Below are positions 1 through 35,734 of a stretch of DNA of 64,000 nucleotides, piece by piece. The notes under the pieces are model-generated. The model saw only the letters and a program-made list of their open reading frames with translations. It was not told the origin of the DNA and did no database searches. This stretch comes from Amoebidium appalachense (Eukaryota; Ichthyosporea). Location of the stretch: contig CAVNZM010000007.1 of NCBI GenBank assembly GCA_963693365.1, positions 3,782,001 through 3,846,000 of the forward strand, written 5' to 3'. Position numbers and translations under genes: made by a program. Within the stretch, counting starts at the first letter, position 1; each line of letters opens with the position of its first letter.

Positions 1-28
1 GGGAGGGTTTGAGAAAAGTTCAATGGGG

Positions 29-88
29 TAGACAGCCGTACCGGTCCTGATTTTTTTGTAGACAGCCGTACCGGTCCTGATTTTTTTG
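29..88. repeat. 30-bp perfect tandem duplication
   Basis: Two identical 30-bp units lie head to tail (29-58 and 59-88), each ending in a run of seven T followed by G. They lie in the intron or flank upstream of the hexosaminidase exon. Recent slippage or duplication is the simplest reading. Confidence 0.9.
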
Positions 89-137
89 CCCAGGGCCAAA
101 GGCGGGATGGAGGTGTGTAGGATGGGAGATTGGGGCC

Positions 138-151
138 TTTTTTTTTTTTTT

Positions 152-238
<87 letters not shown>

Positions 239-261
239 AAGTTGGCAAAAAAAAAAAAAAA
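138..261. repeat. T-run/G-run composite tract, then A-run
   Basis: A run of about 24 T (138-161) passes directly into a G-run of about 75 nt with single A interruptions (162-236), followed after a few bases by an A-run. It lies just upstream of the GH20 exon. The same T-to-G order recurs through the window. Confidence 0.9.
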
Positions 262-362
262 ATGCACAAAAAAAAGTTGCTTCACTTCGAGTGTAAATCA
301 AATGGGGGCAGCTAGAGTTTACTCTCGTTCTTTTCTTTTCTTAACTTTCCCCCCCTCCCCAG

Positions 363-803
363 GGTCGGAAGGTGATAGCATCATCTTTTCGCCATGTCTA
401 CCTCGACCACTCCCACCAATTCAGCTCCCTCTCCGACACCTACGCATACGACCCCATTCTGTCATTTTCCCCTCCCGTAACGCCAGAAATTGCGCGAAAT
501 TGCGTACTGGGGATCGAAGCCCCCCTTTGGACGGAATGGGTGAACAGCCGTGAAAGGCTGGCATATCAGACATTTCCCCGTCTGACGGCTGTGGCGGAAA
601 CAGCATGGACCCCACAAAATTTGAAAAATTACCCGGATTTTCATGAAAGATTGGCTCGGGGGGGTTTTGCGCGGCGGCTACGTCGGAAGGGGATGATGGC
701 GGGGGATGATTACGAACCCCACTGGGCCCGAAAGATTTTCAGCCTTTTCACTTTGATCCGTTCTGAAACGTCTGTTTACCGCGAGCGAATGTTTGAGTCA
801 TAA
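363..803 (+). CDS. GH20 beta-hexosaminidase, C-terminal exon (partial)
   Basis: This is the last exon of a glycoside hydrolase family 20 enzyme, which removes terminal N-acetylhexosamine from glycans, usually in the lysosome or outside the cell. A pyrimidine-rich tract and AG at 361-362 precede an open frame that starts in phase 0 and ends at TAA 801-803 (146 codons). Residues read VYLDHSHQFSSLSDTYAYDP, the strand and helix before the last barrel elements of GH20. Then come GIEAPLWTEWV, containing the substrate-contacting Trp and Glu of the W-T-E motif, and FPRLTAVAETAWT, the family's C-terminal signature. The tail after the barrel is short. The catalytic Asp-Glu pair would be in upstream exons outside the window. 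Plain similarity supports GH20; substrate preference cannot be told from this exon. Confidence 0.86.
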   Translation, partial: GRKVIASSFRHVYLDHSHQFSSLSDTYAYDPILSFSPPVTPEIARNCVLGIEAPLWTEWVNSRERLAYQTFPRLTAVAETAWTPQNLKNYPDFHERLARGGFARRLRRKGMMAGDDYEPHWARKIFSLFTLIRSETSVYRERMFES

Positions 804-1073
804 TCCCCCCTCCCCCCCCTCCCCCCCCCCCCCCTCCCCCCCCAGGCGGGCACTACCTTTCTTCCCCCTGGTGACAATCAAGTACCCACACACAAGAAGA
901 GTTCTGCACACAATGAGCGGTTCAGTGGCACACATTCATGCACACGCACACACACACACACACATGTACACAAACTCGCACGCACGCGTGCGTGTGCACA
1001 TGCGCGTGCACGCACACAGGCACAAACACACATACGCACACGTAAGCGCACACACTCACGCACAGTGTTCACA

Positions 1074-1079
1074 AATAAA
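1074..1079 (+). terminator. possible polyadenylation signal AATAAA
   Basis: An AATAAA hexamer lies about 270 nt after the GH20 stop codon and just before the (CA)n tract. It is a candidate 3'-end signal for that gene, supported only by motif and position. Confidence 0.3.
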
Positions 1080-1099
1080 ACAGAGTACAAGTGCCAATC

Positions 1100-1257
<158 letters not shown>

Positions 1258-1756
1258 CGGTAGAAGCACAGAATGATAATTGAAAGTACTCGGGGGGTTG
1301 TGAATGACATCAGTGATCCGAGGGATATTTTTGGTTTTGTAGTATGAATTTGCTGAAGCCGAGTTGTTATTTATTCCTACTTATTTTTAAGTAGTTGTAT
1401 AAAACTATTGTGTTAGTGACGAAATATTAGAACCCCCCCCCCCCCCCCCCCCCTTTTTTTCTTTCTTTTTTCCCCCATTTTTTTGTCTGTGTTTCTTGAC
1501 ATGTACAAATGTCACGCTCAATACAGTGAACGGGCAAATGTAGCTTCCTGGCACAGTGGCATACGTAGAACTTTTCTTGTACCACGCAGGCACGTGCCTA
1601 GCGCACGTCCTGATGTTTATTTTTATTTATTTTTTTTCTAAAAAATTAACACCTTATCTTGCAAGAGCAAAGTTTTGTCGATTGGTGATGTGTGTGCGCG
1701 TGGCGTGCTGGTCAAGTTGTCGGCCTAGGCCTGGCAATGGGTGATCCGGGGGGAGG

Positions 1757-1792
<36 letters not shown>

Positions 1793-1858
1793 TCCATGGG
1801 GGGACACAAACATGTTGGTGATTCGAAATGGTCCGTGCCAAGTACTTTGTACGGATAC

Positions 1859-1912
<54 letters not shown>

Positions 1913-1976
1913 TCTTTCATTCTTCCTTCCTTCCTTCCTCTCTTCTTTCTTTCTTTCTTTCTTTCTTTTTTTTTGT

Positions 1977-2012
<36 letters not shown>

Positions 2013-3740
2013 CTCTTTGCATTGTGGTAAGCTGATTGGTAACAATTGCAGTTTGCGTTTTGAGCGATGCTATTGCGGAATCCGAGAGGATTTGGAAAGG
2101 CCCCTTGGTTCCCTTTGGCCCGAAGAGAGAATTCTATCGACCCACATGTGGTGGGGTTAGCAACTGCAACCCGTTAAAAGGAATAACCCTCTCAAAAGGG
2201 GTGGTTTGAAACAGAAAATCATGTTTTATTTTCTCGGATTTATTCTCCTGGGTCCCAGTAGGATATTGGTGAAGGAAAAAACAATGAATTGGGATAAACA
2301 CAACCGTTAAGGGTAAAAACATGTACACGATATTAGGATTACATTAGTTGCCCCAGTGTGTCGAACAGGCCCCCGATTCACAAAAGAAAACCATTTGGTG
2401 CCCCCCCCACAAATTCGTCCCAATGTATATATCTAATCACCCAACGAAAACAAATGAATAGATATACCAAAATTCCCCGTACTTACAGGAAGTGCTAACT
2501 GGGTGGTCCAACAACACTACAGCGCAGAGATGCAGCAAAAAACATGCATCTCATTAAATCTCAATATATCTAAATGCACCAGCAACCAAACAAATGGATA
2601 TGTCCTAGTATTTCCGCATAATCGAAGGAAAACATACGAGAGGCCGTTCGTAGAAACCACGTATGGCTACATTTCAGTTACTATATCCCGGTAAATTTGG
2701 GGGGGGAAATGCCTATTCACACAATAAACTCTCATAGCATATCCTTCCCTTCCCAATATCCATTCATTTGGGGGGGGGGGGGGGGGAAGCCAAAACACCA
2801 CTTTGTGTGTTCATACTCTGCCGTATTAAATAGTACATACGCACAACTATGCTAATAGAAGACCAATATATATTAATACAGTTAAACCTTCAGTCATAGT
2901 TCGAACGTCCTTCAAAAACGGTAAGGCTCCACATTGCCATATATGGCAATAAATAAAAAAAGGAAAAGGGGAAAAGAGGTACAATTTGGCGATTGGTCAG
3001 TTACCACCCATACATATGTCACTAGCTGCATTTGATTGGCTGCGCTGGAAAACACAGTAGGCCGTCGAATGAGGCTGGGCCCCAGACAGTGCCCACGGCA
3101 ATAAATAGTATGTAAACCCCAGGAAAGCATGCCCGGGGAAGGAAAAAAACCAAGGAAAGGTAAACATGGTTGGTAATACCAGATCAGAATTGGTGACGAA
3201 AAAAACAAAAAAAAAGGAGCCTCTAGGGGCTTGCGAGCGGCAGGTGTGGGGTTGAGGGTTGGAGTTGGTTGGTAGGTTACTGTGGAAGATATCAAACGAA
3301 ATATTAAAACCGGAAAAAAACAAACGAAGAAGGAAAGAAAGAAAGAAATCAGAGACAGGATGTAAAACGAACCATCAAAAATCGAATAGTTTAAAGAAAG
3401 AATTCAGAGTTGAACATGCTGGTTCTCTCTAAGAGGACGTGTTGTTCCCCCTGCCTGCACCCGGCATACGCAGCCAAGGTTGACGTCTTGTGGGTCTGTC
3501 TATCCACGCATAGCCGGGATATACGTCACCGTCCCCTACATCTGTAAAGTGGGCCATCAGTAATCATGGGATATACGTGAGATAACCTTAAATTCCAGTG
3601 GGATACCTTTACGACTATTGAGGTCATCGATTGTTCCACGCTCGAAAGTAGTGGTAATGAATTTCATGTATACAGCATGAAAAATTATTTCATGTAATTA
3701 GTATGTAAAAAATACTTCATATTATATGTATAACATATAA

Positions 3741-3743
<3 letters not shown>

Positions 3744-3802
<59 letters not shown>

Positions 3803-3813
3803 GTATATATATA
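3744..3813. repeat. (AT)n microsatellite
   Basis: Alternating AT for about 60-70 nt with two TG interruptions, within an AT-rich block (3660-3860). It stands out from the CA/TG and G-run repeats of the rest of the window. Confidence 0.9.
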
Positions 3814-4039
3814 TTGTAAAAAGGTATTATTAAATGTACATATATAATATGTTATACCTCGTCATTTGTCATCTTTTTACCTACGACCTACGAGCTGATG
3901 CCAACTTATACAACTATTTTGTTTATACTGTAATGCAGCCAAAATATTTAACACGTACACAGAGGGACAATGTCTTGCCCTATCAATCAGAAGAACGTTA
4001 AAGTACTGGAACATAAAGAAGGGAACCGAAGACATGGTG

Positions 4040-4094
<55 letters not shown>

Positions 4095-4147
4095 TGTGTG
4101 TGTTTGCGTGTGTGTGTGTGTGCGTGCACGCATGCATGCATGGGTGT

Positions 4148-4231
<84 letters not shown>

Positions 4232-4296
4232 GCAGGCGGGGGCGGGGAGGGGATTGATGGAGCATTCCTATGCCTCCTGAAAGGTGTGTTTGTGTT

Positions 4297-4378
<82 letters not shown>

Positions 4379-4547
4379 CGTGCGTGTGTTTGTAAGCGGG
4401 GGGGGGGGGGGGGGGGGGGGGGGTTGTAAGCACCGGTTACGTGAACATTATTGTCTGAGCCCACACCCACTTGGCGGAGAGAGGAGGACCGTGTGAGAAG
4501 CATTTTGCTCGAGTCCCCTGACCCCCCTATGTCGAACGGTTGGGTGC

Positions 4548-4656
<109 letters not shown>

Positions 4657-4767
4657 ATGTGCATGCGCATGTGCATGTGCATGTGCATGTGGGTGTACAT
4701 GGGCACATTACCCGGCAGAATTTGTGTGTTAGATGTTGCCTTGAACTGCTCTGCCCCACAGGCTTTC

Positions 4768-27738
<22,971 letters not shown>

Positions 27739-28254
27739 GTCTTTCTCTGGTGAAAACCGGGATCAGCTGGCTTGTCTCCGGTAAATGGTTCACATGTTTT
27801 GGATGATCAGGGGTACCAAATTTTACGTCATATCTACAACATCGCTTGTTTGGAAAAGAAAGGATGGTGCAGTACCAACAGGTATGGTGGTGTGTGTGTG
27901 TGTGTGTATGCGTGTATGCGTGCGTGTGTGTGTGCGTGTGTGTGTGTGTGGTGGGCGGGAATGCGGTGACGCGAGCCGAACGATCAAGGGAGAACTGTGA
28001 AGGAGGTAAGACCCTGGCTCAGGATCCCCTCAAGCTGCAGCGTAAATTCAAAATTCTCTGCCCTACCGTAGGTGCATAGGGAGAGAACCGGAACGCTAAA
28101 GGCTTAACAACTGAACTACTAGGAGAAAGGAAAAAAGTAAATGCAGGAACATTCGTGTGATGGTGACAAAACTTTTCTGGTACTGTAGTGACTAAGAGTA
28201 TGAAACAAGAACGAAACGCGGCTCAGCGTCGCTCATGACTGCAACAGAAAGCAA

Positions 28255-28330
28255 CGGGCCAGCCCCGTCATAAGGACGTGAGCCAATCAAATCGGCGAGG
28301 TTTTATCTCCTTCCAATCATAACGCCCCGA
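28255..28330 (-). promoter_or_regulatory. possible CCAAT-type upstream region of the RTK gene
   Basis: Two ATTGG/CCAAT pentamers lie 20-50 nt apart (AGCCAATCAAAT and TTCCAATCATAA on the plus strand) about 530-580 bp upstream of the receptor ATG, in a stretch free of simple repeats. Position and spacing fit a promoter; no TATA box or transcript start can be shown. Confidence 0.25.
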
Positions 28331-30476
28331 TATAGCCTTTTCTGGATGCGCTATGTACCCTCCGGGCTCCCGGTCCGGAAACGGGTGCACTCACTCGCTT
28401 GTCCAGTGTCACGGACCGCGCAATGTACATGTTTTCGATTGTTTACCCATGTCTACGTAGATGCATACTGACAAGTCAAGCGTAACAGAAAAAATTTATA
28501 AAGAAAGACGTCTTTGGCTTTGGTGATAGGTTGTTGCTGCTCACAACCGGTTCCACCATCACATCATCACCCAAGGGTTTGGTGCTTCACCCATGGATTT
28601 GGTGATTGCCGTTGCCAATCCATGCGCTGCAATTGCGATGTTGGTGCACGTGTGAAATGCAGACGCACAACCCGTGGCTGTGCTTTCTTGTAGCCCACGG
28701 AGATCTTGAAGCAGTTTCAACGACCCAATGCCCAGAGTGTCACCACTACATTGCCAAATTTCAAACACTCCTGCCACTACGTGTACATTTCCAGACTTCA
28801 CCTACTCCGTAGGATCCCCAGGTTCGAATTCCTCTGCACAACGAACATAGGATTGGTAAGCTTGTGGCACGTACGTATTACGATGTTACATGCACTTGCA
28901 AGTGTGCTTCGAGTGTGCACGTGTACCTGCAGAGAATAGGTTAGATGAGCTGAGGACTTGAATGTAGATGTTTCAAAAAAATTGCGCAGAAGAATTGAGA
29001 ACTTATTAGTGCCAATTATTCCGGGGATGGGAGGTAAGCAGTGGCTCAGGCCTGGGTACCCCAGGGGGAAACAAGGTGGAGGGAGAATACGTTGACTGGT
29101 TTTAAGTGGAGTTTGAAAGAGGCTTTAGACCGGTGGGGGGGGGGGGGGGGGGGGGGGGGGAAAGGGGGGGAAGGGGGGGGGGGGAGGGGGGGGGGGTGGT
29201 TGTTAAGTTGTAGAATTGCAGGGTCACCTGAGCTTGAGGTTACTGAGAGTCTATCGTGGTGGTCTTTCAAGCCACCAAAAGCCACATGATACCCTCTACT
29301 AACAACCTCTCAACCCCCCCAGGTCAAGGACCTGCTCACCTTTCTGTTGTGAAGTGGGCCAAACACCATGCCCACTGTCTGCATGACCTCTCTTTTACGC
29401 TTCGCTTTCAGGACACTGCTCTCGCAGCTGCTAATTTTGGTCGCTAGGTATTGCCTTTAATATGGTCTCACAATAATAATGTATCAAAGAGTGAGAGAGA
29501 AAGATGGATATATAGAGAGAAAGGAATCTAGAGAGAGGGGGGAGGGATATGAATGTTGAGGGAGGGCGGGAGGCCTAGGGAGAGAAAGGTGGATGGATGG
29601 AGGGAGCGGGGAGGGCCCGGTAGGAAGAGAAAGAGAGGGAGGAAGAGGGAGAGAAAGAGGGGGGGGGGGGAAGGGGGGGGGGGGGGGGGAGGAGAGAGAG
29701 GGGGGGGGGGGGGGGGGGATCGGGGAGGGAAGAAGGAAGGAAGACGGGAGGGAGGGGGAAAAGAGAGGGGGGTGACAGGAGGCTGGGGTAGGGGAGGGGG
29801 GTGGGGGGAACTTCGAGGGGGAGAGAGGGGAGGGGGGAAGGGGGAGGTAGGGAAGGGGGAAGAGCGGAGAAAGAAAGAGAGGATTGTTTCCCCTCTGAGC
29901 TCGTTTATAATATTGAACTTCATTGCCAATGATATCTTTGCGGCTTTCACCGCAGTTCAGTTTGGCAATGCTCACTCCGGCTGCTTTTGCAGTACAAAGT
30001 CAAGTCATTTATGTACAGGAATGTCGGGACAAGACTTCAATAAAAATAATACAGGAAAAAAAAAGGCAAGATCTTAAAACCTCGTCAAATACCGTAGTGT
30101 AACAGAAATTCAGAAACCATTCGGGACTAGCCAACAGCTGTGTTCTCATTTTAAAAAAAAAGGTCCCACATCGTGGCACCCTGTTTAACTGTTGATAGTG
30201 TCAATAGGTATATTCTTAAAACTTCAAAATTTGAGCCTCCCCCCCCCCCCCTCCCCCCTTGCCGGCGCTGACCCTCCGTCCACCTCTCCCTGTGTCACGT
30301 TTATGCATTCCCGCCCTCCCTCGAGCTCCACCCCCCCCCCCCCCCTCTCTCCGGCTTCCTCCCCCTCTCCTCCCCCCCCCCCCCCCCCGCCCCTCAAACA
30401 CACACACATACACACACACTCACACACATCCCTCCCCTCCTTCCCCCCTCCCCTCCCCCCCCCCTTCCTCCCCTCT

Positions 30477-30509
<33 letters not shown>

Positions 30510-30942
30510 CGCCCGCGCGGCCTTCGCCCGTGCGTGCCATATTGATTTGCATCCACACGTGTGAGCACACACTGAACTCTCGCACAACAAAGTGGTAGAC
30601 TCAACAGTGGCGCCGTCACAAAGGTGAATTCCAATAGGTTGCGGTGCTTTTCCCTTTGGAACAACGCATGATATCTAGCTGTCGTGCACTCGCACCTGAC
30701 TGACCGAAATTCTGAAACCCAAACTATACAAGAAGTTGATATCTCCAGCTCGGATTATACCGTCACTGCTGGCCTCTTGTTGATCAGTGTGTTCTACTGT
30801 CAGTACCATGATGTATATGCGCGCGCGTGTGTATGTGTTTGTGTGTTTTGTCTTTTTTTTCCCCTTTTTTTTTTTTTTTTCCTTTCTTTTTTTTATTCTT
30901 TTTCTTCTTCTTCTTCTTCTTCTTCTTCTTTTTTTTTTTTTT

Positions 30943-30973
<31 letters not shown>

Positions 30974-31394
30974 GGAGGGGGAGGAAGGGGGGGGGGGGGG
31001 GAGGGGGGGGGGGGGGGGGAAGGGGGGCTAGTACAGGTGCGCATGAATTGTTGCCCATCTGGGGAGCACTCGCCACCCAGAATGCCGCACATAGTCATAG
31101 TTGTATTTGCACTTTATTTTTTTACCGTTTAACATTCCAGTTTATGAATTTGATAGTTCTGATGCCGCCACTACACATACATCCTCCATACTGTGCACTG
31201 CGCACACACCTTCTACCCACCTCACTACACCCTGCAGACAGAACAACTTCTCCATCGTCTACTTTCTTCTCAACCAACACGGGGGATGAATTTATTGCCG
31301 CTGCCCTTCAAAGCAAGCTTTACCTTAAAAACAATTTGCACTTGCATGAGCAAGCACACCTGTTTACATGTATCCCAACCCGTACCCAGCATAT

Positions 31395-31425
<31 letters not shown>

Positions 31426-31789
31426 AGCACCCAGCCTGGGCCGTGTGATCTAAGACTTGCCATCCACGCTAGTTGCCACTCAGCCTCAGTGTGTATTAAC
31501 TAAGTTCTACCGGTACCCTTGTGTAGCTGAAGTTTAGCATAGCATTCTCAGATTTCCTCAAAATCGTATCTGGGCCCCGGGGTTGCAGGCCTCCGGCATC
31601 ATGACAATGTGTCTGGATGCAATGCTTGCTTAAAACGGCTTCATTTCATGATATGTGATTACCTCGGGGGTCAGAGGGTAGCGAACAACAAATTACTTAG
31701 AGTATTCATATGAGAACCGATGCCGTCGCATTCGGCACAAATCACGAATGAGTGCAATGGAAGTACGTGTCACTGATTCCTCCGGGCCC

Positions 31790-32057
31790 CCCCACGCCCC
31801 CCGGCCCTCCTCCCCCCCCCCCCCCCTTCCCCCCCTCTCCCCCCCCCCCCCCCCCCCCCTCCCCCCCACACCCCCACTTCCTCCCTCCCCCTCCCCCCCC
31901 TCCCCCCCGGCCCCCCTACCGCCCCTTTCAAAACCCCCCTTCGAAATATGCTTCCAAGAGCTAGCCGGCGCCTGCCCCCCTCCCCACCCTCCCCCCCCCG
32001 GCCGGCCCCCCCCCCCCCCTCCCCCCCACACCCCCACTTCTTCCCTCCCCCTCCCAC

Positions 32058-32110
<53 letters not shown>

Positions 32111-32190
32111 CGGCCCCCCTACCGCCCCTTTCAAAACCCCCCTTCGAAATATGCTTCCAAGAGCTAGCCGGCGCCTGCCCCCCTCCACCC

Positions 32191-32233
<43 letters not shown>

Positions 32234-32280
32234 ACCACCACCACCCCCCACCCACCCCATTCCCCCCCCCCCCCCCCCCC
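31790..32280. repeat. C-rich tandemly duplicated block
   Basis: A segment ending TTCGAAATATGCTTCCAAGA occurs at 31911-31985 and again at 32113-32188 (offset about 203 bp). The flanking ACACCCCCACTTC motif recurs at about 31867 and 32027. Everything else is C-run. Confidence 0.85.
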
Positions 32281-32536
32281 CACACACACACACTGCACAC
32301 ACAGAGAGAAAGAGACACGTGCACACGCGCCCCCACAATCACCATCATGTTACCACACCATTACAGTCATCTCACACCTTTTTCACCACCATGGCATCAC
32401 ACACATGCATCATAAGTCACACATGTACAGCCGCCACCGAGGCTCAGGCCCATCTGAGTCAGCTAAGCTCGGCCAGATTTTTCTTTAAAAAAAAAAACAC
32501 GCACTTTCCCCTTTTTTCTCCTTGGGCCCCCTAAAC

Positions 32537-32591
32537 CCCGTTTTGTTCGCCGATGCAGATACAGCAAGTCTGCATCGGCGAACAAAACGGG
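32537..32591. repeat. perfect 23-bp inverted repeat with 9-nt loop
   Basis: Left arm 32537-32559 and right arm 32569-32591 are exact reverse complements; the loop is TACAGCAAG. With small bulges the pairing extends outward on both sides (TTTCTC...TTGGGC at 32512-32530 against GCCCAAGAGAAA at 32602-32615), giving arms of about 45-50 nt. No coding frame. It could be a short palindromic transposon remnant, a hairpin RNA precursor or a recombination-prone cruciform. Confidence 0.9.
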
Positions 32592-33318
32592 TTAGTGAGG
32601 GTGCCCAAGAGAAAAAAAAAGGTGGGTTGGGTTGGGTTGGGGGGGGGGGGGCAAGAAGCTAATTATAACTGAGGCAACGCCAAGTGCAACACTTCCGTGT
32701 AAAAGTTGTCGGGCCCTTCTTTACTACCTATATAACATACAGATGTAATTTGGTCCAAACTGTGCCCCCGCCAAATCGATCATAGACCCCCTGGATCAAG
32801 GACAAGCGCACAGCTCGCACCTGCGGCTGAAATTTCGGTTCGCAATATAGAGTGTACTGATAGTCTTACATCAGATGCCCTTACTTGTGCCATGTCATAG
32901 GGGGTACAACGCACACTACAGCTAAATATACCATAGGATTACAAAGTGCTAAATAATATGATCAGTGCTCTAACCCCTCCCCCCTCCCCTCGCCATCCCC
33001 CCCCCCCCCCCCCCCAAAAGGTGAACTTTCATATTCAGTGCTCTACACCCCCCCCCCCCCCCCCCTCTCTCTCCAAGTCCTTCTGGAACACCTACGGTAG
33101 CCAACCTGTTGCACGCAATCACTAGGGCCCACGATGAACCATATTCGAACATTCCTTCAGAAGTTATACACCCACCAACCCCACCATAACCCACACACCG
33201 ATAACATATGCCATGCCGCTTACAAAACAGCATCCCCACACAATTATAATATTATCGCCTTTCTATCCTTACACATCCATATACATCCTCATACCGTTAA
33301 ACCAACCCCACCAACATC

Positions 33319-34470
33319 TCACTTAATTTGTGCCCTCTCAGGCTCCTTAGGCAGCAACCCAATTGTCGTTTTCTCCCCATCACCCCCATCAGGCCCATCC
33401 GGGCCCACCGTAATGCTCACGTTCCGATCATCGGTGGCAACGCTCCCCTTCCTTTCCCCCTTAACGAAACTCTCCCCCTCCTCGCTCCCGAGGATCTCCG
33501 ACGTCGCCTCCACAAGGTTATTATCGTCGTCCCAACGGTCAGGCACCGCACGGCCGTCTTTAAGGCACGGCTTGCAGTAGGCCAAGGGGTCGATGAGTTC
33601 TTTAACACTGTCCCCTGTTAAAGGGTCGTCGTTTTCGTCCATGGCTTTCGCAATAAGCAGCGGCGTATACTTGCCTGGGCGGGTGTACCAACTCCACATG
33701 AAATAGTAGCCCAGCAAGGAAACGAACGGGGCCGGAATGCAGAACACGGCCAGGGGGGACGCCTTCAGGCCCATAAGTCCAATCAAGGTGATCTGGTACA
33801 CGATCAGCGCCGTGATGATGCGACTGAACAGCCTCGGGAAGAACTGGCCGCCGCTCTGGTAGCTTGGTATGTCCACGTACATGACCTGGTACTTGTATGC
33901 GAGGTAGCCAAAACCAGAGTAGAGAATACAGAAGGGGAGAGCAAACGGCGCAATGGTAGAGTAAGTCAACCCGATGCAGAACACAAGGAGAAGCTCAGGG
34001 TAGAGCGTGCCGTAGCTGGTCGGTCCGGGCGCCCACGCCTCCGTGATCTCCTTGGGGGTTTTTGCGAGGAATTTCAGCTTGATCCAGCTGACGATGAGGG
34101 GTCCTATGCGCAAGAGCCCCATTGAAAATCCGGTGGAAAGAAGCATGACGTAGTTAATGAAGAAGGTGGACTTGAGGGGGAGGGCCTTTCCAAGGAGGGA
34201 GGCGATGCTTGTGGGATCGTCGACAATCTGTTCAATCTGGGTGAAGATGGAGCCCGATAAGAGGGAGCCCAAAAAGATGTTGAAGAGCTGGAAGTAGAAC
34301 AGCTTGGCCATCTGGGACATCTCGATCCAGCTGTTGGCCTCCTGGCCCTCGAACGTCGCAAAGACTGTACGTGTGTGTACGTGTGTACGTGTGTACGTGT
34401 GTGTGTGTGTATGTGTGTTGTATACGTGTGTGTATATGTGGCAGGGAAAGGGTGGTGGTGGTGGTGGTGG

Positions 34471-34501
<31 letters not shown>

Positions 34502-35701
34502 TGGTGAAGGGGGGAGAAGAGGGGGGACAAGGATGTGTTACAAGTATGGCACCATGTGGATGTTGTAAAAAAATATAAATCATAAATAGAGCCGGGGGGC
34601 CGGGGGGGGGGGGGGGGGGGGGGGGGGGAGGGGGCAAGGAGGGTGCATGATGTACCGAATCATATCAAGTGCCCCCCTCCCCCCTCCCCCCCCCCACACA
34701 CACATACATACACACACACCCCAATGGTGAAGGAGGCCCTGAAGGAGTGGACGAAGGGGTTTGGAGGGACAAGGGAGCTGACAATTATCTCGTGCATCAA
34801 TTTTTCATACCAAATCAGAACATTGCATGCATGCGTTTCCAAATTATAGGTGCATGTGTGTGTTTCTACATAACAGGAGCAATAATTGGGTGCTGCTCTA
34901 ACACAGGCTGGGGCGTTGGGTGAGGGCTGTGAAGCCGAAGCTGGTGTTTGTGCAAGTGGTGTTGGTGTGTGTATGTGTACGTGTGTGTGCGCGTATGCAA
35001 GTGCATATGTGTCTGTGTGTGCACGTGTGGATATGTGAGTGAGTGCTACGTGCCTGCCCGTGTCCGTGCATGCGTGTTTGGGCTCAGTGGGTGGATGGGG
35101 TGGGGAGGTGGCTCACGCACGCATGTGCAAGTCTGTGTGTGTGTGCGTGTGTGTGTGCATGTCTGGACCGAGTGGGAGGATGGAGTCGGGCGTGTATGTG
35201 TGCGTGGGAAAGGAGTGAGTGAGTGAGTGAGTGAGTGTGCGTGTGTGTATGAGTGTGTGTGTGTGTTTTTGGAGGGGGGGGTAAAACATACAGGCGCAGA
35301 TCATGGGGAGGATGGCAAAGAAGATGCGCAGGGCGAGGGTGGGCAGGAAACCCTCCAGGAAACCCCTGACGGCCGGGCTGGAGTTTGCAATCTTCTCAAA
35401 GGCCGGGATGGAATCAGAAAGCGCCTGCATGGACGTGAGGCCCTGCACGGCGGCAACAGGGATCATGTAGAAGAACACAAGGAAGAAAGTCGCAACCCTG
35501 CAAAGCGTCGGGGAAAAAAAATGTTTTTATGATGTAGGATTCACCGTGGGCACGGTTATGACTACATGCATTGAGGGAGCCCACGTTCCAAACTTTTGGT
35601 TTCAGTATTTTCAGGGCTTATCCTCTGCAATCGTAACTTGCAAGCAACCCCTCGTCACTCTCCTAGCCATCCATCCTCCCTCCCTTCCTCAAACCCCTCC
35701 T

Positions 35702-35734
<33 letters not shown>

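Larger units (their letters stand above)
27739..33318. other. intergenic region, no recognised gene
   Basis: 27739-29130 is largely unique. 29131-29200 and 29655-29720 hold G-runs amid GGGA-rich DNA; 30240-30510 holds C-runs; 30895-31020 is a TTC-repeat, then T23/G tract; 31388-31425 a C-run; 31788-32280 a C-rich duplicated block; 33000-33065 C-runs. Short open frames with plausible splice sites exist on the minus strand (for example around 30690-30785 and 31030-31085, GGECSPDGQQFMRTC), but no family is recognised and they do not add up to a gene I would call. Confidence 0.6.

Noticed and set aside
28780-28835. GGTTCGAATTCC, resembling a tRNA B box
   Set aside because: No A box or acceptor stem at the right distance; no cloverleaf can be drawn.
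29225-30000. Short minus-strand frames with fair splice sites (e.g. ending FGPLHNRK before GTGAGC near 29,335; KLNCGESRKDIIGNE near 29,930)
   Set aside because: No recognisable family, alternative plus-strand readings equally open, and the pieces cannot be chained in phase with confidence.
30690-31090. Two possible minus-strand exons (GGECSPDGQQFMRTC and DQQEASSDGIIRAGD) with compatible phases
   Set aside because: Suggestive, but the first lacks a convincing acceptor and there is no further exon; left as a note in the intergenic entry.
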